Shown here piece after piece: positions 27,257-36,308 of a stretch of 64,000 bases of DNA (its first letter is position 1; every line of letters begins with the position of its first letter). This DNA comes from Candidatus Pantoea bituminis (lineage in GTDB: Bacteria > Pseudomonadota > Gammaproteobacteria > Enterobacterales > Enterobacteriaceae): positions 248,001 to 312,000 of the forward strand of contig NZ_JAGTWO010000005.1 in assembly GCF_018842675.1 (NCBI RefSeq), read 5' to 3'. The translations under genes were made by a program, and so were the position numbers. The notes below the pieces were generated by a model. That model worked only from the letters and a program-made list of their open reading frames with translations. It did not search any database and was not told the DNA's origin.

Positions 27257-28095
27257 GATTTGCTCTCCTGGCTGGCATTGAACAAGCCGCGCTGAAGCTG
27301 TTGGGCATACAGCGTGAATGGCTGGCTGACCCGGAATTCATCATCACGGGGGAAGGGCGCATCGATGGCAATGTCATCAACGACGCGGCCAGGTCGCGCC
27401 GCCATCATGATGACTCGCTGCGACAGAAATACCGCCTCCTGAATCGAGTGGGTGACGAACACCACCGTCAAGTTTTGCTCTTGCCACAGTTGCAGCAGAT
27501 CGCTATCAAGTTTGTTGCGGGTGATCTCATCCAAGGCGCCAAAGGGTTCATCCATTAGCAACACTTTGGGCCGCGTTACTAAACCGCGCGCAATGGAGAC
27601 GCGCATCTGCATACCGCCGGAAAGCTCACGCGGCAAAACGTGACCAAACTGGCTCAATCCCACTAACTCAAGGATTTCTTTCACCCGCGTGTCCGCTTCC
27701 GGGCGCGGCACACCGGCTAAATCCAGCGGCAAACGCACATTCTTATGCACGTTATTCCACGGCATCAGCGTCGCTTCCTGAAACACGAAAGAGAGCGGTA
27801 AATCTCGCTGCTTTTCTCGGCGGTCGCGGCGAAAAAGCATCAGCTTACCGTCGCTGGGTTCAATCAATCCGGCGATCATTTTCAGTAAGGTACTTTTGCC
27901 GCAGCCGGATGGCCCGAGCAGGGTGACAAATTCCCCCTGACGAATGGTCAAATCAACCGGCAGCAATGCACGCGTGCCGTTGGGATAAATCTTCTCAGCG
28001 GAGAGCACGTCAATCGCCGGCGGCGCGCTTGCACCGGGTAGCGTTACCGGCGCGTTGTCGTGGCTCATCAAGGTCAATCGGCTGGCTTTATTCAT
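27253..28095 (-). CDS. ABC transporter ATP-binding protein (SsuB/TauB type)
   Basis: This 280-residue ATPase has Walker A G-P-S-G-C-G-K-S-T (near 59-67), signature L-S-G-G-M-Q-M-R (near 158), Walker B V-L-L-M-D-E-P and the switch T-H-S. The Met-Gln-Met-Arg signature variant is typical of the sulfonate/nitrate/taurine group. It overlaps the binding-protein gene by four bases and the permease gene by four bases. Confidence 0.92.
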   Translation of the reverse strand: MNKASRLTLMSHDNAPVTLPGASAPPAIDVLSAEKIYPNGTRALLPVDLTIRQGEFVTLLGPSGCGKSTLLKMIAGLIEPSDGKLMLFRRDRREKQRDLPLSFVFQEATLMPWNNVHKNVRLPLDLAGVPRPEADTRVKEILELVGLSQFGHVLPRELSGGMQMRVSIARGLVTRPKVLLMDEPFGALDEITRNKLDSDLLQLWQEQNLTVVFVTHSIQEAVFLSQRVIMMAARPGRVVDDIAIDAPFPRDDEFRVSQPFTLYAQQLQRGLFNASQESKS

Positions 28096-29069
28096 GGCAT
28101 GACCTTGGCGTCTTGGATGAACGTCAGGTTGTAGCTTCCCTCAAACGGGACTTTCGCCGGATCGATCAGTTTATTCTCAACCAGCAGCTGATAGGTCTGT
28201 TTCAGACGCGATTCGGTCATGATACCGATGCCCTGAGTTTGCGCATCACCGCCGGTTAGCATCTGATATTTCTTCATCTGCGCGAGACTGAAAGCGATCT
28301 GGTCATCACCCATATTTGGGTTCTCTTTCTTGATCAGCACATTGCCCGCGCTGGGATCTTGCAGGTAGTTTTTCCAGCCCTGCATCGAGGCTTTAACAAA
28401 GGCCGCTACCACCTGCGGACGCTTCTCCACTGTTGATTTCATACAAACAATGCTGTTGCCGTACGGCGGATAACCCCACTCGCTGATCGGATAAACGTTG
28501 GCTTGTGCCCCGGCTTTTTGTACTGCAAAAGGTTCTGAGGTCAGATAGCCTTGCTGCACCAGCGTTTTATCGGCTAAGAACGGCTGAATACTAAAGGTAT
28601 AAGGGCGGGCGCGGGCCGCTTTCAGGTTGAGCGCACTCTGCGCCCAAGGCCAGTAAGAGGTATACGCTTCTGAAGCCAGCAAAAAGGTTTTGCCTTGCAG
28701 ATCGGCCTGACTTTTCACATCAGGATGGGTAATAAATACAATTGCCGAATGTTGAAAGGTGGTGGCAACCGGCATCGCTTCAACGCCAGATTGCCAGGAT
28801 TGCAGCGCCTGCATGTTATCGCTGATGATGCAGTCCGCCTGGCCTGCTGCCATCAACTGCATGGTATGCACTTGCGGCCCGCCCATTTTCAGGGTGACGT
28901 CTAATCCGGCATCGCGGTAAAGATTCTGCGCCTGCGCCTGATAAAAACCGCCATGCTCAGCTTGTGCATACCAGTTAGTCATAAACGTGAATTTTTCTGC
29001 GGCCATGCCTGGTGCGGAAAGGGCCACGGAAAGTGCTGCAACAAGGCTCAATGTTTTTTTCATACCCAA
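28092..29069 (-). CDS. ABC substrate-binding protein (NMT1/THI5-like)
   Basis: This 325-residue periplasmic protein has a signal peptide of about 23 residues. The mature start T-F-M-T-N-W-Y-A-Q-A-E-H-G-G-F-Y is the NMT1/THI5-like pattern shared by importers of aminopyrimidines, aromatic sulfonates and similar compounds. The G-G-P-Q-V segment near 62 is part of the ligand site. It starts 8 bases after the creatininase-family gene. The ligand is probably the N-heterocycle or amide degraded by the operon enzymes, but it cannot be identified. Confidence 0.87.
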   Translation of the reverse strand: MGMKKTLSLVAALSVALSAPGMAAEKFTFMTNWYAQAEHGGFYQAQAQNLYRDAGLDVTLKMGGPQVHTMQLMAAGQADCIISDNMQALQSWQSGVEAMPVATTFQHSAIVFITHPDVKSQADLQGKTFLLASEAYTSYWPWAQSALNLKAARARPYTFSIQPFLADKTLVQQGYLTSEPFAVQKAGAQANVYPISEWGYPPYGNSIVCMKSTVEKRPQVVAAFVKASMQGWKNYLQDPSAGNVLIKKENPNMGDDQIAFSLAQMKKYQMLTGGDAQTQGIGIMTESRLKQTYQLLVENKLIDPAKVPFEGSYNLTFIQDAKVMP

Positions 29070-29076
29070 TCCCCGA

Positions 29077-29952
29077 TTATTGTTTTAACAGTGATGCTGC
29101 ATCGTTATGGTCTAACACTTTGCCGTGCCAGAGCGCTTTTCCCCATGCAGGCGCTTCACGCGTTATCCACCGCATTTCATGTACTTCAGTGATCGCTTTG
29201 GCCCAGCTCTCAGCCAGCGAATCGAGAATGGCTGCGCCCTGTTCGGGTGTAGACGGCAGCGGGTCGCCAATCACGCCACTTGGGCCAAAATCGTAAGAAA
29301 CCCAAGCCGCCATCGGTTTGGTGCTGGAAAGCGTTGGGCAGGGGAATTCAGGGGGATAATTGCTGACCGCTTTTTCCATCTGTACCGTTTCTGGTGCCAG
29401 CGCCAGCATCAATGCGGTTTCAGCATGGCCGGCGTGCATCGCCATTTGACGCTCTTTATCGTCCATAAAACTTTCGGCGCAGTTTGGCACTTTGAAGGTG
29501 TCTTGCATGATGATGATCATATCGCCATGGCGCAGTCGCAGTTCGCGCGCCGCCATTTGCAGCGGCTGCGGCTGGCCGCCATGTCCGTTGACCATCAGAA
29601 ATTTGCGGAAACCGGCGCGATAAATCGATTCGCCGATCTCTAAAATAGTGTGCAGCAATGTTTCGCCGGTCAACGTTAAGGTGCCGGGAAAATGCAGGTG
29701 TTCGTCAGATTTACCGTAAGTTATGGGCGGAATGGCAAATGCCGGAATCGATGCGGGCAAGCGCGCTAACGCGTGACCCACCACACCAGACGAAATTACG
29801 CTGTCCACCGCGCAAGGCAGGTGTGGCCCGTGCTGTTCAATGGCACCGGTCGGCAACACAATCACAGTGTTTTCTTTATTCGGCAGTGCTGCGATGTCGG
29901 TCCAGCTGAGAAACGGCAAAAAGCGGTTGGCCGGAATGTAACCATTAAGCAT
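29077..29952 (-). CDS. Creatininase family amidohydrolase
   Basis: This 291-residue metal enzyme belongs to the creatininase family, whose members open cyclic amides (creatinine), deformylate pyrimidines or act in cofactor maturation. Metal-binding residues are visible: E and H in G-A-I-E-Q-H-G-P-H-L (near 35-44), the Asp in A-V-D-S, and H/E positions in N-G-H-G-G-Q and G-H-A-E-T-A. The ATG at 29952 has a GAGG site. An in-frame start at 29982 would overlap the ridA-like gene. With RidA and a cytosine-deaminase-like enzyme beside it, hydrolysis of a cyclic amide or a formamide is likely. Confidence 0.87.
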   Translation of the reverse strand: MLNGYIPANRFLPFLSWTDIAALPNKENTVIVLPTGAIEQHGPHLPCAVDSVISSGVVGHALARLPASIPAFAIPPITYGKSDEHLHFPGTLTLTGETLLHTILEIGESIYRAGFRKFLMVNGHGGQPQPLQMAARELRLRHGDMIIIMQDTFKVPNCAESFMDDKERQMAMHAGHAETALMLALAPETVQMEKAVSNYPPEFPCPTLSSTKPMAAWVSYDFGPSGVIGDPLPSTPEQGAAILDSLAESWAKAITEVHEMRWITREAPAWGKALWHGKVLDHNDAASLLKQ

Positions 29953-29966
29953 TTCAAATCCTCGTG

Positions 29967-30419
29967 TTATTGCGGCAACCACGCCGTGGCTTCAACTTCA
30001 ATCAGCACATCGGGGCTGGGTAGCATTTCACTGACCTGCACTACGGTAGAAACCGGTGCATCGCTAAAAAACAGTTTCCGTACCCGGCTGTAATGCGGGA
30101 AGTGGTCGAGATTGCGGAAATATTGCACCAGCTTGAAAACGTCGCTCATCTGGCCACCGGCACTTTCGATGGTGGTGCGGATGCTCTCCAGCACGTACCA
30201 GCTTTGCGCCAGGATCGGCCCCTCTTTGGCATCGGTAGAGAACTCTCCGCTGCGACCCAAACGTTGCTGCGCAGCGGCAGGAATGTCGTCGTAGCCGCGA
30301 ACAATCAATCCGCGTTGCGGATTAACCGGAATGATGCCGGAGAGAAAGATGTAATCACCCGCGCGTCGCCACGCGGCATAGTGGGCCAGCGGTTTACCCG
30401 CACCTTCATCAAGCGCCAT
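29967..30419 (-). CDS. RidA/YjgF family protein
   Basis: This protein of about 150 residues belongs to the RidA family that hydrolyses reactive enamines/imines or aminoacrylates. The chorismate-mutase-like trimer fold is suggested by the F-L-S-G-I-I-P-V-N strand near 33 and a P-x-S-T-V-V-Q-V-S segment near 122. The expected Arg in the C-terminal strand is not obvious. GGAG lies upstream of the ATG at 30419; an ATG at 30458 is an alternative. It overlaps the amidohydrolase gene end. In known nitrogen heterocycle pathways, such as RutC in uracil use, a RidA protein clears unstable intermediates. Confidence 0.85.
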   Translation of the reverse strand: MALDEGAGKPLAHYAAWRRAGDYIFLSGIIPVNPQRGLIVRGYDDIPAAAQQRLGRSGEFSTDAKEGPILAQSWYVLESIRTTIESAGGQMSDVFKLVQYFRNLDHFPHYSRVRKLFFSDAPVSTVVQVSEMLPSPDVLIEVEATAWLPQ

Positions 30420-31635
30420 TAACAGGTTCTCCAGCGGAAAGGGAATGAACGACGCCATTAACCAGTCGGTAGCGCTGGCGCTGGCGTAGCGGCCAGCTCG
30501 CGAGGTCGGCGTCGGGGAAAATCAATAAGTCATGCGTGAACACAGGCGCATGGGCGTGTAACGCAGTGCGGCGGCAAATCAACGCGGAAGCCTGATCAAA
30601 GGCGTCACTGAGTTGTGCGCTTAATAATCCGCTGAACAGCGTGTCGAGCGGGTCGTAACTGCCGAATGGACAAAAGGCGTCCTGCACATTGTCAGCGCCA
30701 AGCAGCAGCGGGATGTCTCGCGTCATTGCCTCTTTAATCAGGGTTAAACCGCGCTGGCGCGGCGTGCGGTCAGGTACCGCATCCTGCAACAGCAGATTGG
30801 TGGCTGGCAGGGCGATCAACGTGACGTTATGGTGTTTCAGGATATCGAGCGTGGCTTCGCCGTCGGCCTGATGCGTTAATGCACAGCCGTGGCTACAGGT
30901 GATATGTCCGCTAAAAGGATGTTGTTGCAAATACGCTGCCAGCCAGCGCAAACCCTGAGCGCCTTCTGTTAGCTCCTCATCAATGTGCAGATCGATGTCG
31001 AGTTGCCAGCGTTCTGCTGCCTGCATCAACTGCAAGAAAGCCTGTGAATCCCAATTGCTACTATGAATAAACCCACCCAGCAAAGCGCCGCTACTGCCAG
31101 CAACCTGGCGGGCAATTTCCTCGGCATCCTTGGCATGCGCAAACAGCGGCAGAGGCACTAACGCTACGCGCTCAATGGCGCAAAGCGGATGCAGCAATTC
31201 GCCAACCACTTGCCAGGCAGGCGGAGCATCTGTTGTAAACCAATCGATGTGTGTGCGAAGTAAACCTACACCCGCTTCAACTGCCCACTGCAACGCCTGA
31301 CTCGCTCGTAGGTGAATATCCTCAGACGTCCAGCTGGTGCGATCCTGGTGCATCGCTTCAATCGCTGCCAGCAAGCCGGGACGCTGCGCCGGGCTGCGTT
31401 GTACGGTAAACGTTTTATCCAGATGCGCGTGCGGTTCGATCAGCGGCGGCAGCACCAGCGCGCCATTCAGCGCCAGGTAATTGTCGCGAGAAACGGCGTC
31501 ATCAGGCGTGATTTTTACGCCGCTATCCTGAAAGTGCAGCGTTGCACGCTGCGGCTGATTACCCTGCATCGGCCAGCTTTCAGGTAAAAGCCAGCGGGGC
31601 AAACGTGCGCCGGTCACGCCGTTGAACGGGCTCAT
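30409..31635 (-). CDS. Amidohydrolase family protein (cytosine deaminase-like)
   Basis: This 408-residue metal-dependent hydrolase has an H-x-H motif E-P-H-A-H-L-D-K-T-F near residue 68, as in cytosine deaminase and atrazine-pathway enzymes. A metal His lies in D-L-H-I-D-E (near 190), another in S-H-G-C-A-L, and the metal Asp in G-A-D-N-V-Q-D near 290. The ATG at 31635 overlaps the reductase gene's TGA as ATGA, so the longer upstream frame is not used. It should deaminate or hydrolyse a ring C-N bond. The substrate is unknown. Confidence 0.87.
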   Translation of the reverse strand: MSPFNGVTGARLPRWLLPESWPMQGNQPQRATLHFQDSGVKITPDDAVSRDNYLALNGALVLPPLIEPHAHLDKTFTVQRSPAQRPGLLAAIEAMHQDRTSWTSEDIHLRASQALQWAVEAGVGLLRTHIDWFTTDAPPAWQVVGELLHPLCAIERVALVPLPLFAHAKDAEEIARQVAGSSGALLGGFIHSSNWDSQAFLQLMQAAERWQLDIDLHIDEELTEGAQGLRWLAAYLQQHPFSGHITCSHGCALTHQADGEATLDILKHHNVTLIALPATNLLLQDAVPDRTPRQRGLTLIKEAMTRDIPLLLGADNVQDAFCPFGSYDPLDTLFSGLLSAQLSDAFDQASALICRRTALHAHAPVFTHDLLIFPDADLASWPLRQRQRYRLVNGVVHSLSAGEPVNGA

Positions 31636-32591
31636 AAGTCCAACACCAACAGGGGAGAATGTGAACGCGAACAGCAGAGCACGATGCAGTCGTTGGCCGC
31701 TTTTTGCTTCATATTCAGGACATCGTCGCGATGATCGGGCTGACCCGCTATTACCCGCGTTACGCAGGTACCGCACATGCCTTGCTCACAGGAGAGATCG
31801 ATCTCAATGCCTTCACGCTCAAGCACCTCGGCAATGCTTTCCTCTTGCTTGATCGTGAACCGTGCGCCGCTGGAGGCAATTTCAACATCAAAGCTGTCGG
31901 TGTTAATCGGTTGAGTGACCGTGCTGGGCTTGAAACGTTCGGTATAAAACTGGTCACTGTTCCAGCCATATTGCTGGCTGAGGCGCTGCAAATTTTGCAT
32001 AAAACCTTCCGGGCCGCAGGCAACAATGACGCTGTTTTCAATAAACAGCAGATCATCGGGAATGTGCTGGCGCAAACTTTCGTTTTCACTGGAGAAGTGA
32101 TAAACCACGCGATCGCCCAACGATTTCAGACGCGTAGAAAACGCCAGCTCATCACGATTTTTCAGGTAGAGATGCAAGGTGAAATCCGCCGCGCGAGCGG
32201 CCAGCGCTTCAGCCATCACCAGTAATGGCGTTAAACCAATGCCAGCCGCGAACAGCAGCGTGCGCGATGAAGTCGGTAACGGAAAATGATTGCGCGGCGC
32301 GGAAATGGTCAGGCTGTCGCCTTGATTCAGCTGATGATGCAGCCAATGCGAACCGCCGGTGCTGGCAGCATCGAGGCGGACGCATATTTGATATTCATCT
32401 TCTGCTTCAGCCGCAGAACAGAGTGAATACTGGCGCTTGCCGCAGAGCGGGATCGCGACATCAATGTGCGCGCCCGGCGTATAAGAGGGTAACGCCAGCG
32501 CATCGGCACGTTTGAGGGTCAATAACAGATTGCCTTTACCGTTGAACTGCTTTGCGATGACGGTGACGGCGAAAGTCTCTGCCTGCTTCAT
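31632..32591 (-). CDS. Ferredoxin-type oxidoreductase (VanB/PDR family reductase)
   Basis: This 319-residue reductase passes electrons from NAD(P)H through FMN to a [2Fe-2S] cluster. The flavin domain (R-Q-Y-S-L motif near 53-57), the nucleotide domain (G-I-G-L-T-P near 117-122) and the C-terminal plant-type ferredoxin domain with C-E-Q-G-M-C-G-T-C plus a later Cys (C-I-V-L-C-C) are in the phthalate dioxygenase reductase order. Such reductases normally serve a Rieske oxygenase or O-demethylase, but no oxygenase gene is seen in this operon or window. It is the first gene of the nine-gene operon, divergent from the LysR gene. Confidence 0.9.
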   Translation of the reverse strand: MKQAETFAVTVIAKQFNGKGNLLLTLKRADALALPSYTPGAHIDVAIPLCGKRQYSLCSAAEAEDEYQICVRLDAASTGGSHWLHHQLNQGDSLTISAPRNHFPLPTSSRTLLFAAGIGLTPLLVMAEALAARAADFTLHLYLKNRDELAFSTRLKSLGDRVVYHFSSENESLRQHIPDDLLFIENSVIVACGPEGFMQNLQRLSQQYGWNSDQFYTERFKPSTVTQPINTDSFDVEIASSGARFTIKQEESIAEVLEREGIEIDLSCEQGMCGTCVTRVIAGQPDHRDDVLNMKQKAANDCIVLCCSRSHSPLLVLDL

Positions 32592-32631
32592 GGTAAACCT
32601 GTACGCGATAGGGCGCGTCGGCCTGCAATAT

Positions 32632-32687
32632 CGCAGTGTGCGCCACTGTTTTTATCATGACTGCGATTATTATTTTGCCGCAGTGTG
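32632..32687. promoter_or_regulatory. Candidate LysR operator repeats between the catabolic operon and its regulator
   Basis: CGCAGTGTG occurs twice as a direct repeat (32632-32640 and 32679-32687). CAGTG/CACTG form an inverted repeat at 32634-32648, and ACTGCG/CGCAGT another at 32660-32684 with a 13-base spacer. LysR proteins bind paired dyads like these in the space between divergent genes. No experimental support. Confidence 0.45.
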
Positions 32688-32738
32688 AGCGTCCATCTGT
32701 TAAATTCGCATGAAGCGTTGCAAAAAGAGAGCACCCCT

Positions 32739-33688
32739 ATGTTCGCGTTTTCCCGATTCCTGATTTATTTCACCGAAGTGGCCCGCCAAGGCTCGCTGCG
32801 CAAGGCTTCCGAGGTGTTGCACGTGTCGGCTTCATCCATAGATCGGCAGATTTTGCGGGTAGAAGAGCAATTGGAAATGCCTCTGTTTGAACGTCATCCA
32901 TCAGGATTACGTATGACAGCGGCGGGTGAAATTTTGCTTAATGCCGCTAAGGGCTGGCAAAAAGAGTTTGGGCGCGTTTGCACCCAGCTGGAAGATCTGC
33001 GCGGGCTACGGCATGGACATGTGCATATTGCGACGATTGATGCCATTAACCGCGGCTTTTTTCGTCCATCTTGCAGCGTATCCGGCAAGAATATCCGGGC
33101 ATCTCTTTTACCCTGACCACCATGAGCAATATTCATATCGCCAATGCGCTAACCGCGGGTGATGCAGACTTTGGCATCATGCTGAATCCACAAAGTTCAC
33201 GCGAGTTGCTGGTTAAATCTTTTGCGGATTTGCGGCTGGGCATTGTGGTGAACAGCCAGCATCCGTTGGCAGAGTTGGAATCGATCCGCTTTAGCCACTG
33301 CGATTCCTGGCCATTTATCGTGCCATCAGCACCGCTTATGCTGGCTGAACCGCTGGAAGCGCTGCTGAATACCTCGGGGATTACCTTGAACGAAGTAGGG
33401 CGAACCAACAATATTCATATGCTGCGTTCGCTGGTGCGTGATGATGTAGGCATCAGCATCATGTGTTGGCTGGATATTGTAGATGAGCATCGGCGCGGTG
33501 AACTGAAGTTCATTCCGCTGATTGATCCGGTTTTGAAGCCGTTCACGCTGTCGCTGTGTGTTGCACCGCAGCGCCAGCTTTCGATTGCTGCGTCAATGAT
33601 GTTACGTGAGCTGGAGACGTTCTTTGCCATGATGCAAAACGAACAGGCGATAGCGGCGCAAGAGAAAGGGTCTCGCGCCATCACGTAA
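32739..33688 (+). pseudogene. LysR family transcriptional regulator, frameshifted
   Basis: This gene divergently precedes the catabolic operon and is its likely regulator. The N-terminal winged helix-turn-helix (residues 1-60, with L-R-K-A-S-E-V-L-H-V-S-A-S-S-I-D-R-Q-I) is read from the ATG at 32739. The effector domain continues in another frame from about 33060. A run of six T at 33057-33062 is the likely break: one more T restores G-F-F-S-S-I-L-Q-R-I-R-Q-E-Y-P. Joined, the protein is about 316 residues, a normal LysR length. It may therefore be intact in the organism. Confidence 0.8.
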
Positions 33689-33699
33689 CGCTGCCGGAT

Positions 33700-34377
33700 T
33701 TACGCGGCGCTATCTGGCTTCACCAGGAAGCAGATTAAGTTGGCATCGCGTTCGCCAGTGATCTCGTTTATCTCATCAAGGTCGCTGGCCGCGTCACCAC
33801 GTCCCAAACGCTGATCGCCAATGTTGATCACGCCTTCCAGCACGACGATATAGGCGATCAGACCCGGTTGCTTTGGCACTTCAAGCGTCTGGCCGCGCTC
33901 CAGCAGCGCATCATAAATATAGGCATTCTGACGCAATTCCAGCGGAGCATCTGACGCTTCGGGGCCAGCGAGTTCAGTCCAGCCATTTGGCAACACACCC
34001 TGATCGCGCTCAAGTACCTGCGTCATGGCTTCACCGCCAGGCTGCGCGGGTTTAATCACCGCCTGCAACACTTCGGCCTCAAACAGCGGCACCGATTCTT
34101 CATAACGTACGCCTTCGCCGGCGTTCACCAGCATCACGCGTTTTGCGGAGAGTGACGTGCGCTCGCCATTACTGTCCTGATGCAGCATGGAACCGCGCCA
34201 GAGATAGGTGAAAACCTCTTCATCGCGATGTTCCTGCATCGGAATGCGGGCATCGAGTTTTAGCGTCATGAGATCAACGCTCACCAGCGGACTAAGCGCT
34301 TCGCCCGGACGTTGACGACGCACGGTAAAAGGGCCGTATTCAAACAGTTGTTCAGGATTAGCACGCATGATGTTCAT
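33700..34377 (-). CDS. Pirin-like bicupin protein
   Basis: This 225-residue protein has two cupin domains as in pirins. The conserved metal-site residues of pirin are only partly recognisable: H-R-D-E-E-V-F-T-Y around residue 49 has the His and Glu. Bacterial pirins are mostly of unknown function, and some have quercetin dioxygenase activity. It is converging with the LysR gene and lies 11 bases from its end. An in-frame ATG four codons later could be the true start. Confidence 0.75.
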   Translation of the reverse strand: MNIMRANPEQLFEYGPFTVRRQRPGEALSPLVSVDLMTLKLDARIPMQEHRDEEVFTYLWRGSMLHQDSNGERTSLSAKRVMLVNAGEGVRYEESVPLFEAEVLQAVIKPAQPGGEAMTQVLERDQGVLPNGWTELAGPEASDAPLELRQNAYIYDALLERGQTLEVPKQPGLIAYIVVLEGVINIGDQRLGRGDAASDLDEINEITGERDANLICFLVKPDSAA

Positions 34378-34512
34378 GGTTTGTCCTTAAAGATTGAGTC
34401 GATGGCAACGATCATAAACGATCCGCTGAAAATGAGAAGTCGTTGGTTTTGCTGAGCCCAGTCAACTTTTTGAATGAGGTGTCGCCCGCCAATATGGCAG
34501 GCGACAGGCTCG

Positions 34513-36255
34513 CTATTTACCTTGCTCGTCGCTTTCGCCCAGGAAGAAATACCACAGCGGAATGGAGAACAGACCGGTAAACACGGTGGAGTAGAGCAGA
34601 ATCATCATCGCCTGTGTGATATACATCGTCAGCGACCAGTCGCTGAACGGAATGTGATACTGCTCAATCACACCGCTGATCATGGCGCGTGACATTACCG
34701 TGCCCACAATCAGGGCCAGCACCGTGACGCTGCGCAAAAAATAGCGCATCTCTTTACGTTTAACGGCGAAGCGTGACTGAATGATCGCCAGCGGCGACTG
34801 CTGATCCAGCGGCGTTTCGATTTTAGGTTGTGCTGCACGTTGCGCTTTACGCCAGCGCTGAATATCCAACAGGACAAAAGCCAGCAGGCTAAAGCCCATT
34901 ACCGGCAAGGCATAACCCAATGCGAGAACCACAATCAGCGAGGCGCTTCGGGTATACAGCGGCAACGCCAGCCATGCGGAGGAGAGCGTTTGTGCTGGAT
35001 TAAGCTGCGGCACCGCCGGACGATGTATCCACCACATGCGATAACCCAACACAATCATGCTGCACAGGCCCAACCCAAACAGCGCCAGAATCAACTGATT
35101 CGGTAAGCCAAACAGCACGCCCATATGCGCATCCACACCCCACCGCGTCAGCTTGGCAATCAGCGGGAAAGAGGCGAATTCAACGTGATCGACGATGCTG
35201 AAATCGTTGGGGTTAATGGAAACGGAATCGACCTGGCTTGGCCAGCTGCGATCAATTTCGGTCACTGTCCAGGCTTGCTCAGCGTTTTTTGGCTGACGTA
35301 ATTCTACTTTTGCCGCATCAATGCCTGCGCCACGTGCCGCATCGAGCACCCGATCCCAGTCAATATTCGGTTGATTAATCACGCGCGGGCTGGCCGCTTT
35401 TGTCGGCATTTTCATGCTGGACATATCCATGCCTTCCATCGCGCCATGATGTTCAGCATGAGGATCGGCCGGTGCTGCGGGTTCGCTGCTGTTCAGCGCG
35501 GTGACAACCTGCGGCGTTAGCCAGTTAAAATCGCTACGCATTTTGTTGATGTTGTTGCCTGCCCACTGCGACCAGGTCAAACCGGTTACAGAGAAAAACA
35601 CCAGGCCAAGCGACAACACCAAGCCCAGCGTGACGTGCCAGTGACGCGTCAGGGCAAAACCGCTTTTAGCTTTTTTAACCTGACGACGCGGCCGCGTGCC
35701 TAGCCACAACACAATGCCGCCAAGCGCCGCTACCCATAACCAGGATGCCGCAAGTTCACTGTAGTTACGCCCAAAATCGCCCAACAGCAGGCTGCTGTGC
35801 ATCTGATCAATCAAAGTGCGCAGCGGCAATACACCGCTGGTGCCAAACACCGTCATGTCACCTTTTACGTTAAGCGTATAAGGATCGATAAAGAGGGATC
35901 GCGATTCAGAAGGGCCAAGATTGGCTTGGGTAAATTGCACGCGCGTCGTGTCATTTTCACCCGGCGCCGGGCGTACCGCATAAATTCGCGCATTCTGTCC
36001 AGCACGATGGCGTGCAGCCTCAACTTGCTCAGACAGAGGTTTGGCTATGCCTTGTGGTTGAGTGGTTAAGGTATTGCTGTAAAGCGCGTTTTCCAGTTGG
36101 GGCGTCAGCACGTATAAGGTGCCGGTTAAGGCCGCAACGAAGATAAACGGCGCGATAAACAAGCCGATATAAAAATGCAGGCGACGAAAAAGATTAAGCA
36201 CCGCGCCGCGGGTGCTGGGGAAAGTTCCCGTGATGACGACATAGCCATTCCACAC
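34513..36255 (-). CDS. PepSY domain-containing inner membrane protein
   Basis: This protein of up to 580 residues has the PepSY-TM architecture. A first membrane segment (F-Y-I-G-L-F-I-A-P-F-I-F-V) is followed by periplasmic PepSY regions, more membrane segments near 175-230 and 390-440, and C-terminal helices. A His/Met-rich stretch (about 270-290, H-A-E-H-H-G-A-M-E-G-M-D-M-S-S) suggests metal binding. Such proteins often accompany siderophore or copper-related TonB receptors and may reduce metal at the membrane. The GTG at 36255 has no ribosome site; GTG at 36201, just before L-N-L-F-R-R-L-H, is a likely alternative. It follows the DUF2946 gene. Confidence 0.8.
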   Translation of the reverse strand: MWNGYVVITGTFPSTRGAVLNLFRRLHFYIGLFIAPFIFVAALTGTLYVLTPQLENALYSNTLTTQPQGIAKPLSEQVEAARHRAGQNARIYAVRPAPGENDTTRVQFTQANLGPSESRSLFIDPYTLNVKGDMTVFGTSGVLPLRTLIDQMHSSLLLGDFGRNYSELAASWLWVAALGGIVLWLGTRPRRQVKKAKSGFALTRHWHVTLGLVLSLGLVFFSVTGLTWSQWAGNNINKMRSDFNWLTPQVVTALNSSEPAAPADPHAEHHGAMEGMDMSSMKMPTKAASPRVINQPNIDWDRVLDAARGAGIDAAKVELRQPKNAEQAWTVTEIDRSWPSQVDSVSINPNDFSIVDHVEFASFPLIAKLTRWGVDAHMGVLFGLPNQLILALFGLGLCSMIVLGYRMWWIHRPAVPQLNPAQTLSSAWLALPLYTRSASLIVVLALGYALPVMGFSLLAFVLLDIQRWRKAQRAAQPKIETPLDQQSPLAIIQSRFAVKRKEMRYFLRSVTVLALIVGTVMSRAMISGVIEQYHIPFSDWSLTMYITQAMMILLYSTVFTGLFSIPLWYFFLGESDEQGK

Positions 36256-36308
36256 TATTCAAAAGACAGGAGACACCTTCCGGCGCAAACGTGCGCAAGA
36301 AGAACAAG

